Position numbers and translations under genes: made by a program. A stretch of DNA of 64,000 nt, taken from NCBI GenBank assembly GCA_021292105.1, contig CM037861.1, forward strand, positions 50,432,920 to 50,496,919, given 5' to 3'. A model generated the notes under the pieces. The model saw only the letters and a list, made by a program, of their open reading frames with translations. It did not search any database and was not told the DNA's origin. Every line of letters begins with the position of its first letter. Within the stretch, counting starts at the first letter, position 1. Positions 48,130 through 59,010 of this stretch are shown here, in pieces. Origin of the DNA: Anadara kagoshimensis. Taxonomy: Eukaryota > Mollusca > Bivalvia > Arcoida > Arcidae.

Positions 48130-48680
48130 TAGTGTTAAAGGGATGGAAGTTGATAACATTGTTACAAATAAATTGTCAACAGCTTTGTTGTCTCTTTGAA
48201 AAGAGATAAAGTGGGTTGTTGGAAAACACCTTAAGCTTATTGCCGCCTAACACAAAGAAAACATGCTTTTTCATCACGTACCTTGCGGATGACACGTGCC
48301 TTCCGGATGACACGCACAATCCGGATGACAGGAACCCTCCGAATGACCAGGCATTATGGCATTATAGCATTGAGCAATGCTGAAATACCAGTAAGACGTG
48401 GAGCTACGTCTTTGTTTAATTGACATGTCAACAAAACCCTAGAAAATAAATTTGCTGCTAATTAAAAAAAGGAAATTCCTTAAAAACTAGGGTATACTCT
48501 CTCATGCAAAGTATTTCTTAGCAAAATTTGGTAAAATGTATTTAGGTCCTTTGGGTATTTTTCCAACATCTTGATAACACTTTCTGATTCATAATTTTGG
48601 TCAAAGCACTACTGATGAGGAATTGTATTCCGAAGCGGTCGTCTAGTGCTGTAAAATTAAAATTGGTATAATATGTAATT
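48130..48680 (+). repeat. Ribozyme-ended repeat unit, copy 2 of a tandem pair
   Basis: Same block order as 47540-48066, with four minisatellite units (48275-48345), ending in the hammerhead at 48605-48650. The two cleavage positions are 595 bp apart. Confidence 0.8.
48605..48650 (+). ncRNA. Hammerhead ribozyme, type I, nearly consensus
   Basis: Stem I AGCACTA/TAGTGCT (7 bp), CTGATGA, perfect stem II GGAAT-TGT-ATTCC, then GAAG (the last A of GAAA changed, giving G-U instead of A-U at the base of stem III), C-GGTC-G and triplet GTC. Predicted cut after C48643. The A15.1 change may lower activity. Confidence 0.72.
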
Positions 48681-48889
48681 TGTATATCTCTCTAGTTTCT
48701 GGTGGATTACATCAATGTTCAGTAAGTTAAAATAATATGTTGTAAACCGTCAGAAATATGCCTGCTACCCGCTAAAAGATGGTTGGCTGTTTGAATGATG
48801 CCTACCGTCGCATCAGCAATTTTTTCAGCTATTCGCCACGAGAACGATTTAATTAATCCCTATGGATTAATCTATGAACAATTTCATGT

Positions 48890-49146
48890 ATGCATGTGAA
48901 GTGCGAGTGTGTTGTATGGTCTTGTACTAGCGCGCACTCAGAGAGACTTTATGGTGCCAGCTCACCGAGTCAGTACGTCGAAGACAAGCGTGTCCCTAGT
49001 TCATTATACCGATACCAGGTAAACTAGTTAAGGCCAGGGAAATGCACTTTTCCACATGTGGTCTGAGCGGGACTCAAATTAAAAGCGGTGAGAGACCCTG
49101 GATTAGTAGACTGACGTCTTTTCCATTAGGCCACCGCAGCCTCTAC
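48890..49146 (-). mobile_element. tRNA-derived SINE-like element
   Basis: On the minus strand it begins GTAGAGGCTGCGGTGGCCTA (A-box-like) and continues to TTGAGTCCCGCTC (B-box-like), spaced like a long-variable-arm tRNA, followed by a body to about 48890. The heads at 9893 and 56700 look related in type. Confidence 0.55.
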
Positions 49147-49204
49147 CCGGTAATGAACATATTCTGCAAATACAAAAAATAAAGGCAGTAGACGTTTGTT
49201 TCTT

Positions 49205-49490
49205 CCCGACCTGTTGTATAGCATATTATACCAGTTTTAATTTTACAACACTAGACGGGCGTTTCGGTTATACAATTCCTCAACAGAAGTGCTTGGACCA
49301 AAATTATGAAACTAAAATTTATTCAAAAGGGTTGAAGAAATATCCAAAGGACTAAATAAATTTTACCAAATTTAGCTATGGAAATACTTTGCATGGGGGA
49401 GTATACCGTATTTTTTTGAGGATTTTAAGATTTTCACCAGCGGTAAATTTAGACAATAGTATATTTCTTACAATACAAAAGTATTGCCTT
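49205..49490 (-). repeat. Ribozyme repeat, near full length
   Basis: The hammerhead (49248-49292) keeps GAAAC-GCCC-GTC, but the first box reads CTGTTGA and stem I has a mismatch. The body extends through 'ATATCCAAAGGACTAAAT' and 'GAAATACTTTGCATGGGGGA'. Confidence 0.7.
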
Positions 49491-49549
49491 TTGAGTAAGT
49501 GAAATCATCGGGGAAACATTCACCGGCAGAGAAACCGTCTCAGTGGGTG

Positions 49550-49762
49550 AAATTACATATTATACCAGTTTTAATTTAACAGCACTAGACGGACGTTTCA
49601 GAATACAACTCAACATCAGTAGTGCTCAAACCAAAATTATGAAACCGAAACTGATTTAAGGGGTTGAAAAAATATCCAAAAGGACCAAAACATATTTCAC
49701 ATAATTTAGCAAAGGAAATACATGCATTAGGGAGTATACCTTAGATTTATAATAGAAACAAT
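49550..49762 (-). repeat. Ribozyme repeat, second copy in the same orientation
   Basis: The hammerhead (49582-49625) has intact stem I, GAAA and GTC, but the box reads CTGATGT and stem II is disrupted. It starts about 335 bp from the neighbouring copy. Confidence 0.7.
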
Positions 49763-50059
49763 TGAACTAATGCAATAAAGCTCTAATATATGCCAATATT
49801 GACTTGTTTATCTACGCTCTTCATGTCTTATTGTAAATTTTATTCTAACTGTTAAAAAATAAGTTAAACTCATTGTGTTGTAAAACTTTGGTCACAAATC
49901 ACATTGATTGATTTCTGAAAAGTGTTTTTCTAAGTATTCAAGCATATTGGCAATTATATTACAAAGGACTGAAAATAAATAATGCGGAAATCAAGGAATT
50001 AAAGTGTACGAATTCGTTTACATTTATTGAAATGGTTTCTTTTGATGAAAAAAACCCAA

Positions 50060-50345
50060 ACTAACCCATGTCCAAATCGCAATCCAAAAGCAAAGTAAAA
50101 ACGTTGAAACTGACACACTAGGTTAAACGCGTGAACTTCAACCAAAAATGATGCCGGTTAGTCCGAAAAGGTAAACACCTAATCTTTAGCTTAACCTGCC
50201 ACGTGTGTAATTAAACTTGAGAGTGAAAAGTAAATGGAACTATGGGAGGTCAAATATATCCAGGGCAATCCTACTGCAGAGACATCAAACTTATCAACAA
50301 TATTGTGTTCACGGCCATAAAACGTTTTGAGGGCCCTGTTACGCT
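50060..50345 (-). mobile_element. Retroelement 3' fragment
   Basis: Tail 'CCATGTCCAAATCGCAATCC' to the antisense RT C-terminus near 50340; diverged. Confidence 0.7.
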
Positions 50346-50804
50346 GTGTTATGTAATAAATTCCAAGTAATGTAATACCCACCTTGTAGTGTAATGATTG
50401 GCGTAAAAATGGAAACGTCACTTGATATTTAAGTTCAGTTTAAATTGCTGGCATAGAATAGGAAAATTGACAATAGAACAAACCCTTTAAGTTTATCAAT
50501 CCTTGTTTTAATAAGGCGTCAAGCTTCACATTTTCTAATTAAGCTCGACGCCTAGAATACTCTTCAACAGAATCCATAATGATTCTGAAATTCTGTCCCC
50601 AAGTAAAAAGTTGAGGCTCTCTATATTTAGAGCCTTGTCAATTAAGTGTTCCTGATGATATAAAGATCACCAGTTATTACAAGTTTTACTCGAAAAATAA
50701 TCACATCCATTTTCAAGCACAATAAAAAAGTAAAATTCATACAAGAACAAAAAGGTTACAGCCACATATTGATTATTCACATCTTTTATAAAAATACAAA
50801 AACC

Positions 50805-50935
50805 TTAAACAGGAGGTGGTTAGCCTTCCAGAGCCTCGTGACCTGGTAGTAGGTTGATGTGTTTAAACTACATCTGCAAGTTTTCAAAGTTTTTAATTTG
50901 TATTATACATTATAATTTAAACTTAAACAAGTATG
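50805..50935 (+). mobile_element. Retroelement 3'-tail fragment, diverged
   Basis: 'AAACAGGAGGTGGTTAGCC' then 'AAGTTTTCAAAGTTTTTAAT'. Confidence 0.6.
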
Positions 50936-50939
50936 TATG

Positions 50940-51085
50940 CGTTGGATAAATTTGGTTAAATATGTTTTGGTCATTTTGGATATTTTTTCAACCCCTTGAA
51001 CAAATTTTTGGTTTCACAATTTTGGTTCAAGTACTACTGACGAGGAACTTTGTTTCGAAACAGTCGACTAGTGCTGTAAAATTTA
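50940..51085 (+). repeat. Ribozyme repeat, plus strand
   Basis: The hammerhead (51030-51075) has stem I, CTGACGA (position 7 is free to vary), a paired stem II GGAAC/GTTTC and GAAA. The triplet reads GAC, so U16.1 is lost and it is probably inactive. Confidence 0.7.
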
Positions 51086-51299
51086 AAAATTATAGTCAAA
51101 TACGTTGGTGTGTTGTCCAATATACTGATTGCACACCAATCGAATGAAAGCAGTTGCTTATTTTTTCTCTATTTTACCACACATGACATTCCTTCTTTCG
51201 CACCTGTCTTTGACACGTATACATTAATCATCATGTCTTGCTAGACATATTTAAGTATTCATTGCTTAGCAATTGCAACACGCGTATGTAACGTCATCA

Positions 51300-51392
51300 A
51301 ACATTACTATAAACCCTGTTTGGACAAGACTTTCACATTATGGTCATTACATTATAGCCAATCAAGAAGTTTTTCTGGCTTTCAATATTCAG
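51300..51392 (+). other. Possible 5'UTR exon of the GPCR gene
   Basis: A consensus donor (TTCAG|GTAAGC at 51393) lies 988 bp before the acceptor at 52380. The exon start is unknown; the start given is nominal. Inference only. Confidence 0.35.
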
Positions 51393-52386
51393 GTAAGCAT
51401 TAATTTTCAGATTAAGTCAGGATTTTGAGTAAATTTGTTTGTTAGATGTTATTTACCGAGTAACTTTAAAAATACATTGTAGTAAAAAGAACATAGTTTA
51501 AGTATTTAAATGATGGTTAAATCGAATCTAACTACGTTTGCAAACAATATTACAATTTTCTAAAATAAAATAAATTGATAAAATAATAGTAACGTTCTGC
51601 TATATTGAAAAAATTCTTAAGTCCCGCATAATTGTTGACAAAAAGGGCTAAGGACTATTTCAGCGAATAAATGAACATTACAGAAAGTTAAGACATTTAT
51701 AAATAAATGGGTAGGTCTAAAAAAAACTTAACAAAATTGATGCACATCTCATACGCGTTTCCTTTTTTATTCCCTGGTATGCATTTCAATTAAATCCTCT
51801 TTGTTCTAAAATACCGAAAAGCACAATTTTAACAAAATTCTTCGTTGATTTGACCAAGTTTAACAACAATATGTGTTAAAACTTTCTTGTATAGACATTA
51901 ACATCTATATTTGCTGTTTCATGATATCCGTTTCAGAAAAAACATGAAAAAAGTTTATAGTGTAAAACTGAGTTTTGAAGAAAATGGGGAAAGCGGGTAA
52001 AATGGACGAAAAACGGGAAACTAAAAATAGCGATATAATTGTATAACCATAGCATTTTTTCTTCATAAATCATTGTTTTATAGTCCTATCCATCCAAAAG
52101 GTAGGTAAAGAAAAAAGTTAAATGCAGAAAATACTTTGTCCTTCAGCAGTATACATCTTAAAATATTCCCATTGACTCCAGTTTGTGAATAAGAACGAGG
52201 TTACCTATAAGAAGTGTTTAGACTCCACGAAGTGAAAAGAGTGTGGTTGAAGTGTGAGCTTGCTTTCTTACAGTCGGACAGACAATTAAAATATTTTAGG
52301 CAGTCAGACGTTTCTTCCTTTGCAAGCTTAAGCGTGCATTACAAAAACTCGTTTCATTTTAAATTGTTTTTATTTTGTAGATTTCG

Positions 52387-53442
52387 ATGGAGACACTTGC
52401 AGAGTACCCGTCCGAGTTATACGGTCAGATCAATGTTTTATTGCAAGATATTTGGAATATATCGGATAGCAATGCCTCCTCCATTTTTGAAATGTTGAAC
52501 CGTCATGCTAACGGTATACGCGGAATGCAGTTATACAGTACTATTCTCAAATATATTCTTCCCGTAATTTTTGCCATCGGCATGACTGGTAATGTTTTGA
52601 ATCTAATTGTATTGAGAGGTAAAGAGATGAACAGCCAATCAACAAGTTTGTTTCTTACAGCTTTGGCAGTTTCAGATACCTTAATACTTTTGTTTGGTCT
52701 GCTTCCGACCTGGCTCACTATCGTCTTTCAGATCGATATATTTACACAGTGGGATGCACTGTGTAAATCTTTAAGTCACATTTTATACAGTTCCAGCCAT
52801 ATATCTGCCTGGTTAATCGTTATCGTGACAATAAACAGATACATAATAATATGTAAACCGTTCTTAACACGGGAATTGTGTACCAGAACAAAAGCAAAGA
52901 AGTCCATCATTGGTGTTTTAACATTGTGTCTAATCATTAATATACATCTATACTGGACAGTGAGTTTAGACGATGACCACGACACAGCTAGTCACAAGTG
53001 TAGAGGGGATAAACAATACAAGTATTTCACAACTAATATATTGCCAATGCTTGATGCAGGCTTGTATTCAGTTATACCTTGCTGTTTGCTTTTAATATTC
53101 AATGCTTTGATTATTCGTAAAATTATAAGTAGCAATAAGATAAACAAAATGAGTGCAAACAAACAACGAAATAACAGAAAACAAACAAGATTCACAAAAA
53201 TACTGATAACAGTGTCGATGTCTTTTGTGATTAATGCGGTTCCTATAAGCATCTTACTGATTTTTGTAGAACATTTCAATTCAGGTAATTATAAATCACA
53301 TGCACTTGTGAGTGCATGGATTGCACGTGCCAGCGCAGAGTTGCTGATGTACTTGAACCATTCCACAAGTTTTATCCTTTATTCCATTTCCGGTTCAAAA
53401 TTTCGTACCGCATTTCACGTAATGTTTTGTAAACGAAACTAA
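52387..53442 (+). CDS. Class A (rhodopsin-like) GPCR, neuropeptide-receptor type
   Basis: Seven-transmembrane receptor, 351 aa, coding region in one exon. An acceptor (TTTTATTTTGTAG, 52380) lies 6 bp before the ATG, so the 5'UTR is spliced. N-terminus with glycosylation sequons at N24 and N29. TM1 has TGNVLN (N69), TM2 LAVSD (D97). C126 and C205 can form the TM3-ECL2 disulfide. TM3 ends NRY (150-152) in place of D/ERY. TM6 FVINAVP lacks CWxP. TM7 is NHSTSFILYSISGSKFR, so NPxxY is absent, but the N-x(4)-F-x-L-Y and GSKFR pattern resembles FMRFamide- and related invertebrate peptide receptors. An orphan lophotrochozoan peptide receptor is the best reading; the ligand cannot be told. Short C-tail. 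Start chosen as the first ATG after the acceptor and in frame throughout. Confidence 0.92.
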   Translation: METLAEYPSELYGQINVLLQDIWNISDSNASSIFEMLNRHANGIRGMQLYSTILKYILPVIFAIGMTGNVLNLIVLRGKEMNSQSTSLFLTALAVSDTLILLFGLLPTWLTIVFQIDIFTQWDALCKSLSHILYSSSHISAWLIVIVTINRYIIICKPFLTRELCTRTKAKKSIIGVLTLCLIINIHLYWTVSLDDDHDTASHKCRGDKQYKYFTTNILPMLDAGLYSVIPCCLLLIFNALIIRKIISSNKINKMSANKQRNNRKQTRFTKILITVSMSFVINAVPISILLIFVEHFNSGNYKSHALVSAWIARASAELLMYLNHSTSFILYSISGSKFRTAFHVMFCKRN

Positions 53443-53453
53443 ATTGACTGGTA

Positions 53454-53690
53454 TAGGCAAAAATCTTTGACCTGTCCGCTTGACCTTTCATTTAAATATT
53501 TATCACAGACCTGGTAAATCTGGGTACAGAGGGCACAGGTGTTTATTTTATATACATCATGAGATATACTCACCTCATAGATTACATCAGTGTACTGTGT
53601 ATGTATTAACTTGGATCTTTACACAACCCATTTATTGGCTCGATATTCCTAATAACAGGTCAAACGGACAGGTCAATGTTGTTTACCTAT
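53454..53690. mobile_element. MITE (family T) in the GPCR 3'UTR
   Basis: The left end (TAGGCAAAAATCTTTGACCT, then GTCCGCTTGACC) is inverted at the right (GGTCAAACGGACAGGTCA, then ATGTTGTTTACCTA), flanked by TA. Begins 11 bp after the stop codon. Relatives lie at 58814-58982 and 59011-59237. Confidence 0.75.
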
Positions 53691-53815
53691 ATCTGTTGTA
53701 TCAAACCTAATTTTGGTTCATGCAAATATTTTTACTTTGTTATATATCGACGTTCTAAAGAGCAGACGATTTTAAAATATTAGTATTGTAAACTGCTGTA
53801 TGTCTAACGCACAAG

Positions 53816-53821
53816 AATAAA
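53816..53821 (+). terminator. Polyadenylation signal AATAAA (GPCR transcript)
   Basis: AATAAA about 375 bp after the GPCR stop, beyond the MITE. It would place the MITE inside the 3'UTR. Confidence 0.5.
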
Positions 53822-53904
53822 GACTTCAGAAAACTATTCAAGTGTTTCTCATCTGTGTTATATTATAAAAACATGTCCAAATTAAAATCCCAAACTAAAG
53901 TAAA

Positions 53905-56167
53905 GACCCGGTCACACAGCGCTTTACGGCTTAATCACGGCCTTAACCTGTCAAAAAGTGGTTTCCCGTTTCGCGTTGATGTCGAGTTTAAAACGAGCTA
54001 CAGTCGATTTATAGACGTTGCAGGACGCGGTGAGAACTCCGAACAGGTCGGACGCAGCAAAATGTTTTGAACTGTTCAAAGCTTTATTCTGCGGACAACC
54101 ACGGACGTCCACACGTGGTAAAGACGTGCAACACACGTGATAATTCGTGTTCCGGCAGTGATTAAAACTTGGGTAGACGTGGTAAAACGTGAAAGTTTAG
54201 CGGTCTGTCACGGGCAAAGCACGGTCATCGAACGCGTGTTACGCGTTGGTATCAAGGGAAATAGCGTGTGTTTAGCGGCTTATCACTAAGAAATGGATTT
54301 TTCCGCGTACATATCACTACATAAGCCCGTTAAACGACGTTTGGAACAAGTTCTAAATACGATTGATCACTGCCTAATCACTTCTGTATGACTTCTGAGT
54401 TGCGGCATATAAATACCGTAATTTTCTGAGACCTCTGCACTTGCAGTCTAGATGTCAAGGGGTGAACATGAACCCTCAACACCTTGATGTCCTTATCTTC
54501 ATGCTCCAGCACCAACAGAACCAACTGATACAGGTCCAACATATCCTTGCTGAGAAAAGGAGAAGGAGGAGAAGTACGTAACTGAATTGCGAGGAGACCT
54601 CGGCTGGAGCTTTACGTCCATCTCATGGTCGAGCTGCGTAACAAAGATCCAAAAGCCTTTCAGAACTTTATGAGGATGCCTCCTGCGATGTACGACGAAA
54701 TTGTGCAGAGACTGACACCAGTCCTTATCAAGGAGACCACCAACTGGAGAGCAACCCTTGAACAAGGCCTAAAGGTTGCTATTGACCTGAGACACCTTGC
54801 TTCTGGCTCCAAGTACCGTAAGATCAGATGCAATATGCCTGGAGGGTCCCCCACAACGCCATAAGTCTTGTAGTGCGTGGGGAAACATATTGCGTGTAAA
54901 GCTGCTGCCAACACTGGGTCCGACTACTTCAACTAACAAGGCTTCTTCAGAGTTATCCTCATAGCAGTCGTGTCTTCGGACTACAAGTTCCTGTAGAGAG
55001 ACGTAAGCGGCAAGGGGTCCTCATCTGATACCCGCATCTACAGTGATTTAAAAAGCGAGTTCAAGGAGGGTCTGCAGAACAATGCCATCGCCGGCTTCTC
55101 ACAGCCAGATCCTCTGCCAGGTGACACACAGGATGCACCCTAATTCCTTGTAGATGACGATGCCTTCGGACTCCGGACCTACATGGTGAAACCCTACGCT
55201 AATATGGACATGACCAGGGAGCAAAGGATATTTAACTATCGACTGTCGCGGGCCAGACGGGAAGTTGAAAATTCGTTCGGGATCCTTGCCAACAGATTTC
55301 AAGTTCTCCTGACTACCATGATGTATGAAGCTGACACTGTCAGACGGCTGGTCAACGCATGCGCACTTCTTCACAACCTGATGAGAACACGTTACCCGGT
55401 GATGCAGAACAGGCTGGTGGACTGGGGGCGTCCAGATGGAGAACTGGTGCTTGGTGCTTGGCGTGAAGACAGGAAACGAGATCTGATAGAGTACCAGAAA
55501 AACAGAGTTGTCAGGCTAGCCAAGGCCCAGAGGAACCTCATCATGCAGTAGTGCAACTCCCAGCTGGAAGGGTGATGTGGCAGGATAACATGCTCCTCCC
55601 CCATTAGCTATGCTTACTGATTATGTTAGTTAGGGAAGCTGGAGCACTGATATTTAAATGTTGATGTGATAATGACAATTGATAATTACATATCGTATTA
55701 ATGTAATGAATTAAAATGTAAAATGCGCATGGCAGTTTTAACTTTACTACATTAAAACTAAATTAAAACTTTTATATGCGCGACAAGCCGCGCTTCCGAC
55801 GACTCCGAGCCGCGGTTACCCGTGATTGGGCAGTGCTATAGCAGTGGAGTGCCCGTATTACGTCCACGCTTAAAGCGTGATCGGCAGTGCTACAAACGCG
55901 ATGAGGCCGCGGTCAGCCGTGGTAACTTGTCGCTTTTTCCCCCGCGTTCGAACACGTGCGAACCTATTTTTAGCCTCACACGTGGCGGAACGTGATAAGC
56001 CGTGCTTAGACAGTGCTTGAGCAGTGGAACAGCCGCCGGCGGCAATACCCCGTACAAAGCACGATCAAGCCAAAATTGAACAAAAATTGCCACTTACTAC
56101 CACGTCCACCAAATTTTCACAACTTTTTGTACGTGATTTAGACGTGGAGTGTTGTGTGACCGGGGCT
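53905..56167 (+). mobile_element. PIF/Harbinger DNA transposon, defective
   Basis: About 2.26 kb. The ends are inverted: ACCCGGTCACACAGCGCT at the left and, reversed, GCCCCGGTCACACAACACT at the right, the usual animal Harbinger terminus. Subterminal regions are rich in CGTGGTAA- and GCAGTGC-type short motifs. GC and CpG are well above the surroundings. The expected 3-bp target duplication is not clear. Confidence 0.85.
54588..55551 (+). pseudogene. Harbinger transposase (HARBI1-like), inactivated
   Basis: The N-terminal piece reads LYVHLMVELRNKDPKAFQNF, RMPPAMYDEIVQRLTP and LKVAIDLRHLASGSKYRK. After a frameshift come AWRVPHNAISLVVRG and then, abruptly, GKHIACKAAANTGSDYFN and GFFRVILIAVVSSDYKFL. 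The segment holding the first catalytic Asp is deleted. The C-terminal piece has DDDAFGLRTYMVKPY and ARREVENSFGILANRF, so the second Asp and the Glu remain. In-frame stops replace a Trp codon (after YKFL) and a Tyr codon (before FLVDDDAF). Not functional. Confidence 0.9.
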
Positions 56168-56699
56168 CAAAAACCTTGAAAACTGATAAATTCAGTTAAA
56201 CTTGTGAATATCCACAAGGGAAGTGAAACTCCTTAATGTACTTTCTGCTTAGCTAGCTACACTTGCCACGTGATAATAAAAGGAATATCGAACTAGTGGA
56301 CGTCAAATATATCCAGGGTAGTTTTGGATACAGAGACATCATACTTATCAACAATATTATGATGACGGACATAAAACTTTGTGGAGTCTTTGATAAGCGT
56401 AAACTTGCAATATTGCTGCGTCAACAATTAATTTGTAAGAAGCTTGCTTCGATGTTACAATTAACATTATTAAAATTAAACAAAAACGCAAACATTGGTG
56501 ATTATGTTGTCGAGTTTTTATGTCGGACTATTGCGTCAGAGTGCTTAAAAAAGTAAATGACCATTTAAAGTCCACAGGACTTCAAATAATTTCTTCAGAA
56601 GTATTTTAAACTACTGGTGATTCCGATTTACATTATACAAAGAGAACGTCAAAAGTCTGAGGATTTATTATCTGTCTGAAAACGTGCAAAGGTGGCCTC

Positions 56700-56880
56700 C
56701 GTCTAAAGCGTCGGCGTATAAATCACACTACCTCCCAACATCTAGGTTCGAATCCAACACGGGCCATCCTTATTGTTAGGATACTAAGCATTTCGCTTGC
56801 TAATGGTTGTTGATTTTCTCCCAGCAATCCGATATCCGCATACATTCCCAAAACTGACAGCTTCGATATACATGTAAATG
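56700..56880 (+). mobile_element. tRNA-derived SINE-like element
   Basis: GGTGGCCTCCGTCTAAAGCG (A-box-like) and AGGTTCGAATCC (B box), then a body without tRNA character. Single copy in the window, but its head resembles those at 9893 and 48890. Confidence 0.5.
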
Positions 56881-57624
56881 TACATTTTTATTCTCCGTTG
56901 CCGTCTATATATCATTAATGTTTTGTACTTATGAAATGCTTAAATAGCATCCATTGTTTTTTGTCTTTTCAGGGGTATACAAATATTGTTTCAGTGTTGT
57001 TTGAATGCGTTGTGTAGTGGAAGGCCAGATTTATTGTATGAATCTACAAAGAATCTGTGTAATTTTTATTTTATTTTATGAATAAAAACTTAAAATTAAA
57101 ATATCTATCCACCAATCCCAGTACTTGAAAAAAAACCAAAAAACAGGTATTTCAAATTGTTATTGTCGGCACCATTTTTAATCAGTGGGAGTCGAGCAAC
57201 TGTCTGAAAGATGTCAATTCTATTTCAGTGAAAGGAATTTCAAGTTGACATATGCAACAGAGCTGAGCCATATGCATGACAGATGCATGGCAAACATAAA
57301 ACATACCATGAATCACTTTAGACAAAAAATGACCTAATGATTATCACACATTTATAACTTTATATATAACATTAATCAGCACATCTGAAATATTAAAATG
57401 TCAAATAATTACATTGACGTTATAGATGTTAAAAGGTCTTCCACCTGGTGACATATAGAGTGAGTTTAAAATTTTTAGAATCATTCTACACGCACTAGCT
57501 AAAAATAAACCGACTATCCCATATTTTATCACTCTCCATGAAGTATGTCAGAGCCCAGTTGTTTCAAGCTTCATCGATATTATTCGTATTTTATCAATTC
57601 ATTTGAGGCATTTCATCAAATTAC

Positions 57625-57850
57625 TTATTATATTAGTTTTGATTTTACTGCACTAGACGGCCGTTTCGGCCGTTTCCTTATCAGTAGTGCTTGGACCAAA
57701 ATTGTGAAATCAAAATGGTTTTTTTTTAAATGTTGAAAAGATGCCCAGACGACGGAAATATATTTTACCAACATTAGCTAAAGAAATAATTTGTATGAGG
57801 AGTAAACATTAGTTTTTTAGTAATTTCAAAATTTAAGAAACAAATAAAGA
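57625..57850 (-). repeat. Ribozyme repeat copy
   Basis: The hammerhead (57650-57690) has intact stem I, GAAA and GTC. The box reads CTGATAA and the stem II region is replaced by a second CGGCC/GAAAC-like duplication. Probably inactive. Confidence 0.65.
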
Positions 57851-57964
57851 CAATGGTATATTTCTGAAACATTTAGGTTTTTAACTACTGATTTTATAAT
57901 GATTAAATGATTTTAATGTTGTAGAATTGTTAACCATTAATTAAACCAATCAAACTTAGAAATA

Positions 57965-58235
57965 ATCAAAAACAAACATACTAATCCATGTCCGAATCAC
58001 AATCCAGAATCAAAGTAAAAACTTTAAAACTGGCAAGTTAGGTTAGACACGTGAACTTCCATTAGGGAAGTGAGGCCGGGTGCTCCGGAAGGGTAAGCAC
58101 CTTCTGTTAAGCTAGCTACATCCGCCACGTGTGTAATCAAAATTGTGTAAAAGAAACATGGAACTATGAGACGTCAAATATATCCAGGGCAATCCTGGAC
58201 ACAGAGACATCAAACTTGTCAACAATATCTTAAAA
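57965..58235 (-). mobile_element. Retroelement 3' fragment
   Basis: High-identity tail ('CATACTAATCCATGTCCGAA', 'CACGTGAACTTCCATTAGGG') running into the antisense RT C-terminus and stopping at 'ACTTGTCAACAATA'. Confidence 0.8.
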
Positions 58236-58339
58236 AGTGATACGATGCCGATTTCGAACCATCACCTCTTTAGTTGAAACGCATAATTTACCGCTAGGTC
58301 CACCATGTTACTACGGTGATAGAGACAAAACTGCGTTAA

Positions 58340-58755
58340 TAGGGATACATCGACCTAAACACCATCACACCTGTGTCAAACATTTTTGTTTAGAAGCCAC
58401 AAGCCTGCCGGATGTGCCACTTTAATTATCTTTGTCGACCTAAACACCATCACATGTGTCAACAATTTTTGTTTATAAGGCACAAGCCTACCGGATGTGC
58501 CACTTTATCTTTGTCGAAATAAAAAAACACCATCACACCTGTAGCAAGCATTTTTTTTATAAGGCACAAGCCTGCCGGATGTGCCACTTTATCTTTGTCG
58601 ACCTAAACACCATCACACCTGTGTCAAGCATTTTTGTTTATTAGGCACAAGCCTGCCGGATGTGCCACTTTGTCTTTGTCGACCTAAACAGCATCACACC
58701 TGTGTCAACCATTTTTGTTTATTAGGCACATACCTGCCTGATGTGCCACTCTCGA
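58340..58755 (+). repeat. Tandem repeat, about 83 bp x 5
   Basis: 'CACCATCACACCTGTGTCAA', 'GGCACAAGCCTGCCGGATGT' and 'GTCGACCTAAACACC' recur five times with small indels. ORFs crossing it are repeat artefacts. Confidence 0.9.
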
Positions 58756-58813
58756 TCTGACGGCAGAGTGTTTATAAACATTCGTGAATCCAGATCTAAA
58801 CCACATAAATTAT

Positions 58814-58982
58814 AGTATAGGCAAAATTGACCTGTCCGCTTGACTTTTTATTAAGGATATTCATATAGGATGATCCACCAAACACATAGGTAGTATTAGA
58901 TTCGCAGTTATTGGGTGGATCATCATATATGAATATTCCCATTGAAAGGTTAAGCGGACAGACCAATGTTGTTTGCCTTAAA
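58814..58982. mobile_element. MITE (family T), palindromic
   Basis: Arms of about 60 bp: TAGGCAAAATTGACCTGTCC to GATGATCCACC, inverted as GGTGGATCATC to GGACAGACCAATG and TTTGCCT. Only a short central spacer. Confidence 0.8.
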
Positions 58983-59010
58983 TAAAAGCGTGCTGTCGTT
59001 TAAATCACGC

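Larger units (their letters stand above)
53870..56465 (-). mobile_element. Retroelement 3' tail split by the Harbinger insertion
   Basis: The left piece (53870-53904) 'CATGTCCAAATTAAAATCCC' then 'CTAAAGTAAAG' and the right piece (56168-56465) 'AAAACCTTGAAAACTGATAA' then 'CTTGTGAATATCCAC' are the two parts of the tail found whole elsewhere. Confidence 0.75.

Noticed and set aside
58340-58755. Repeat-spacer array
   Set aside because: The intervening segments are themselves repeated; it is an ordinary 83-bp tandem repeat.
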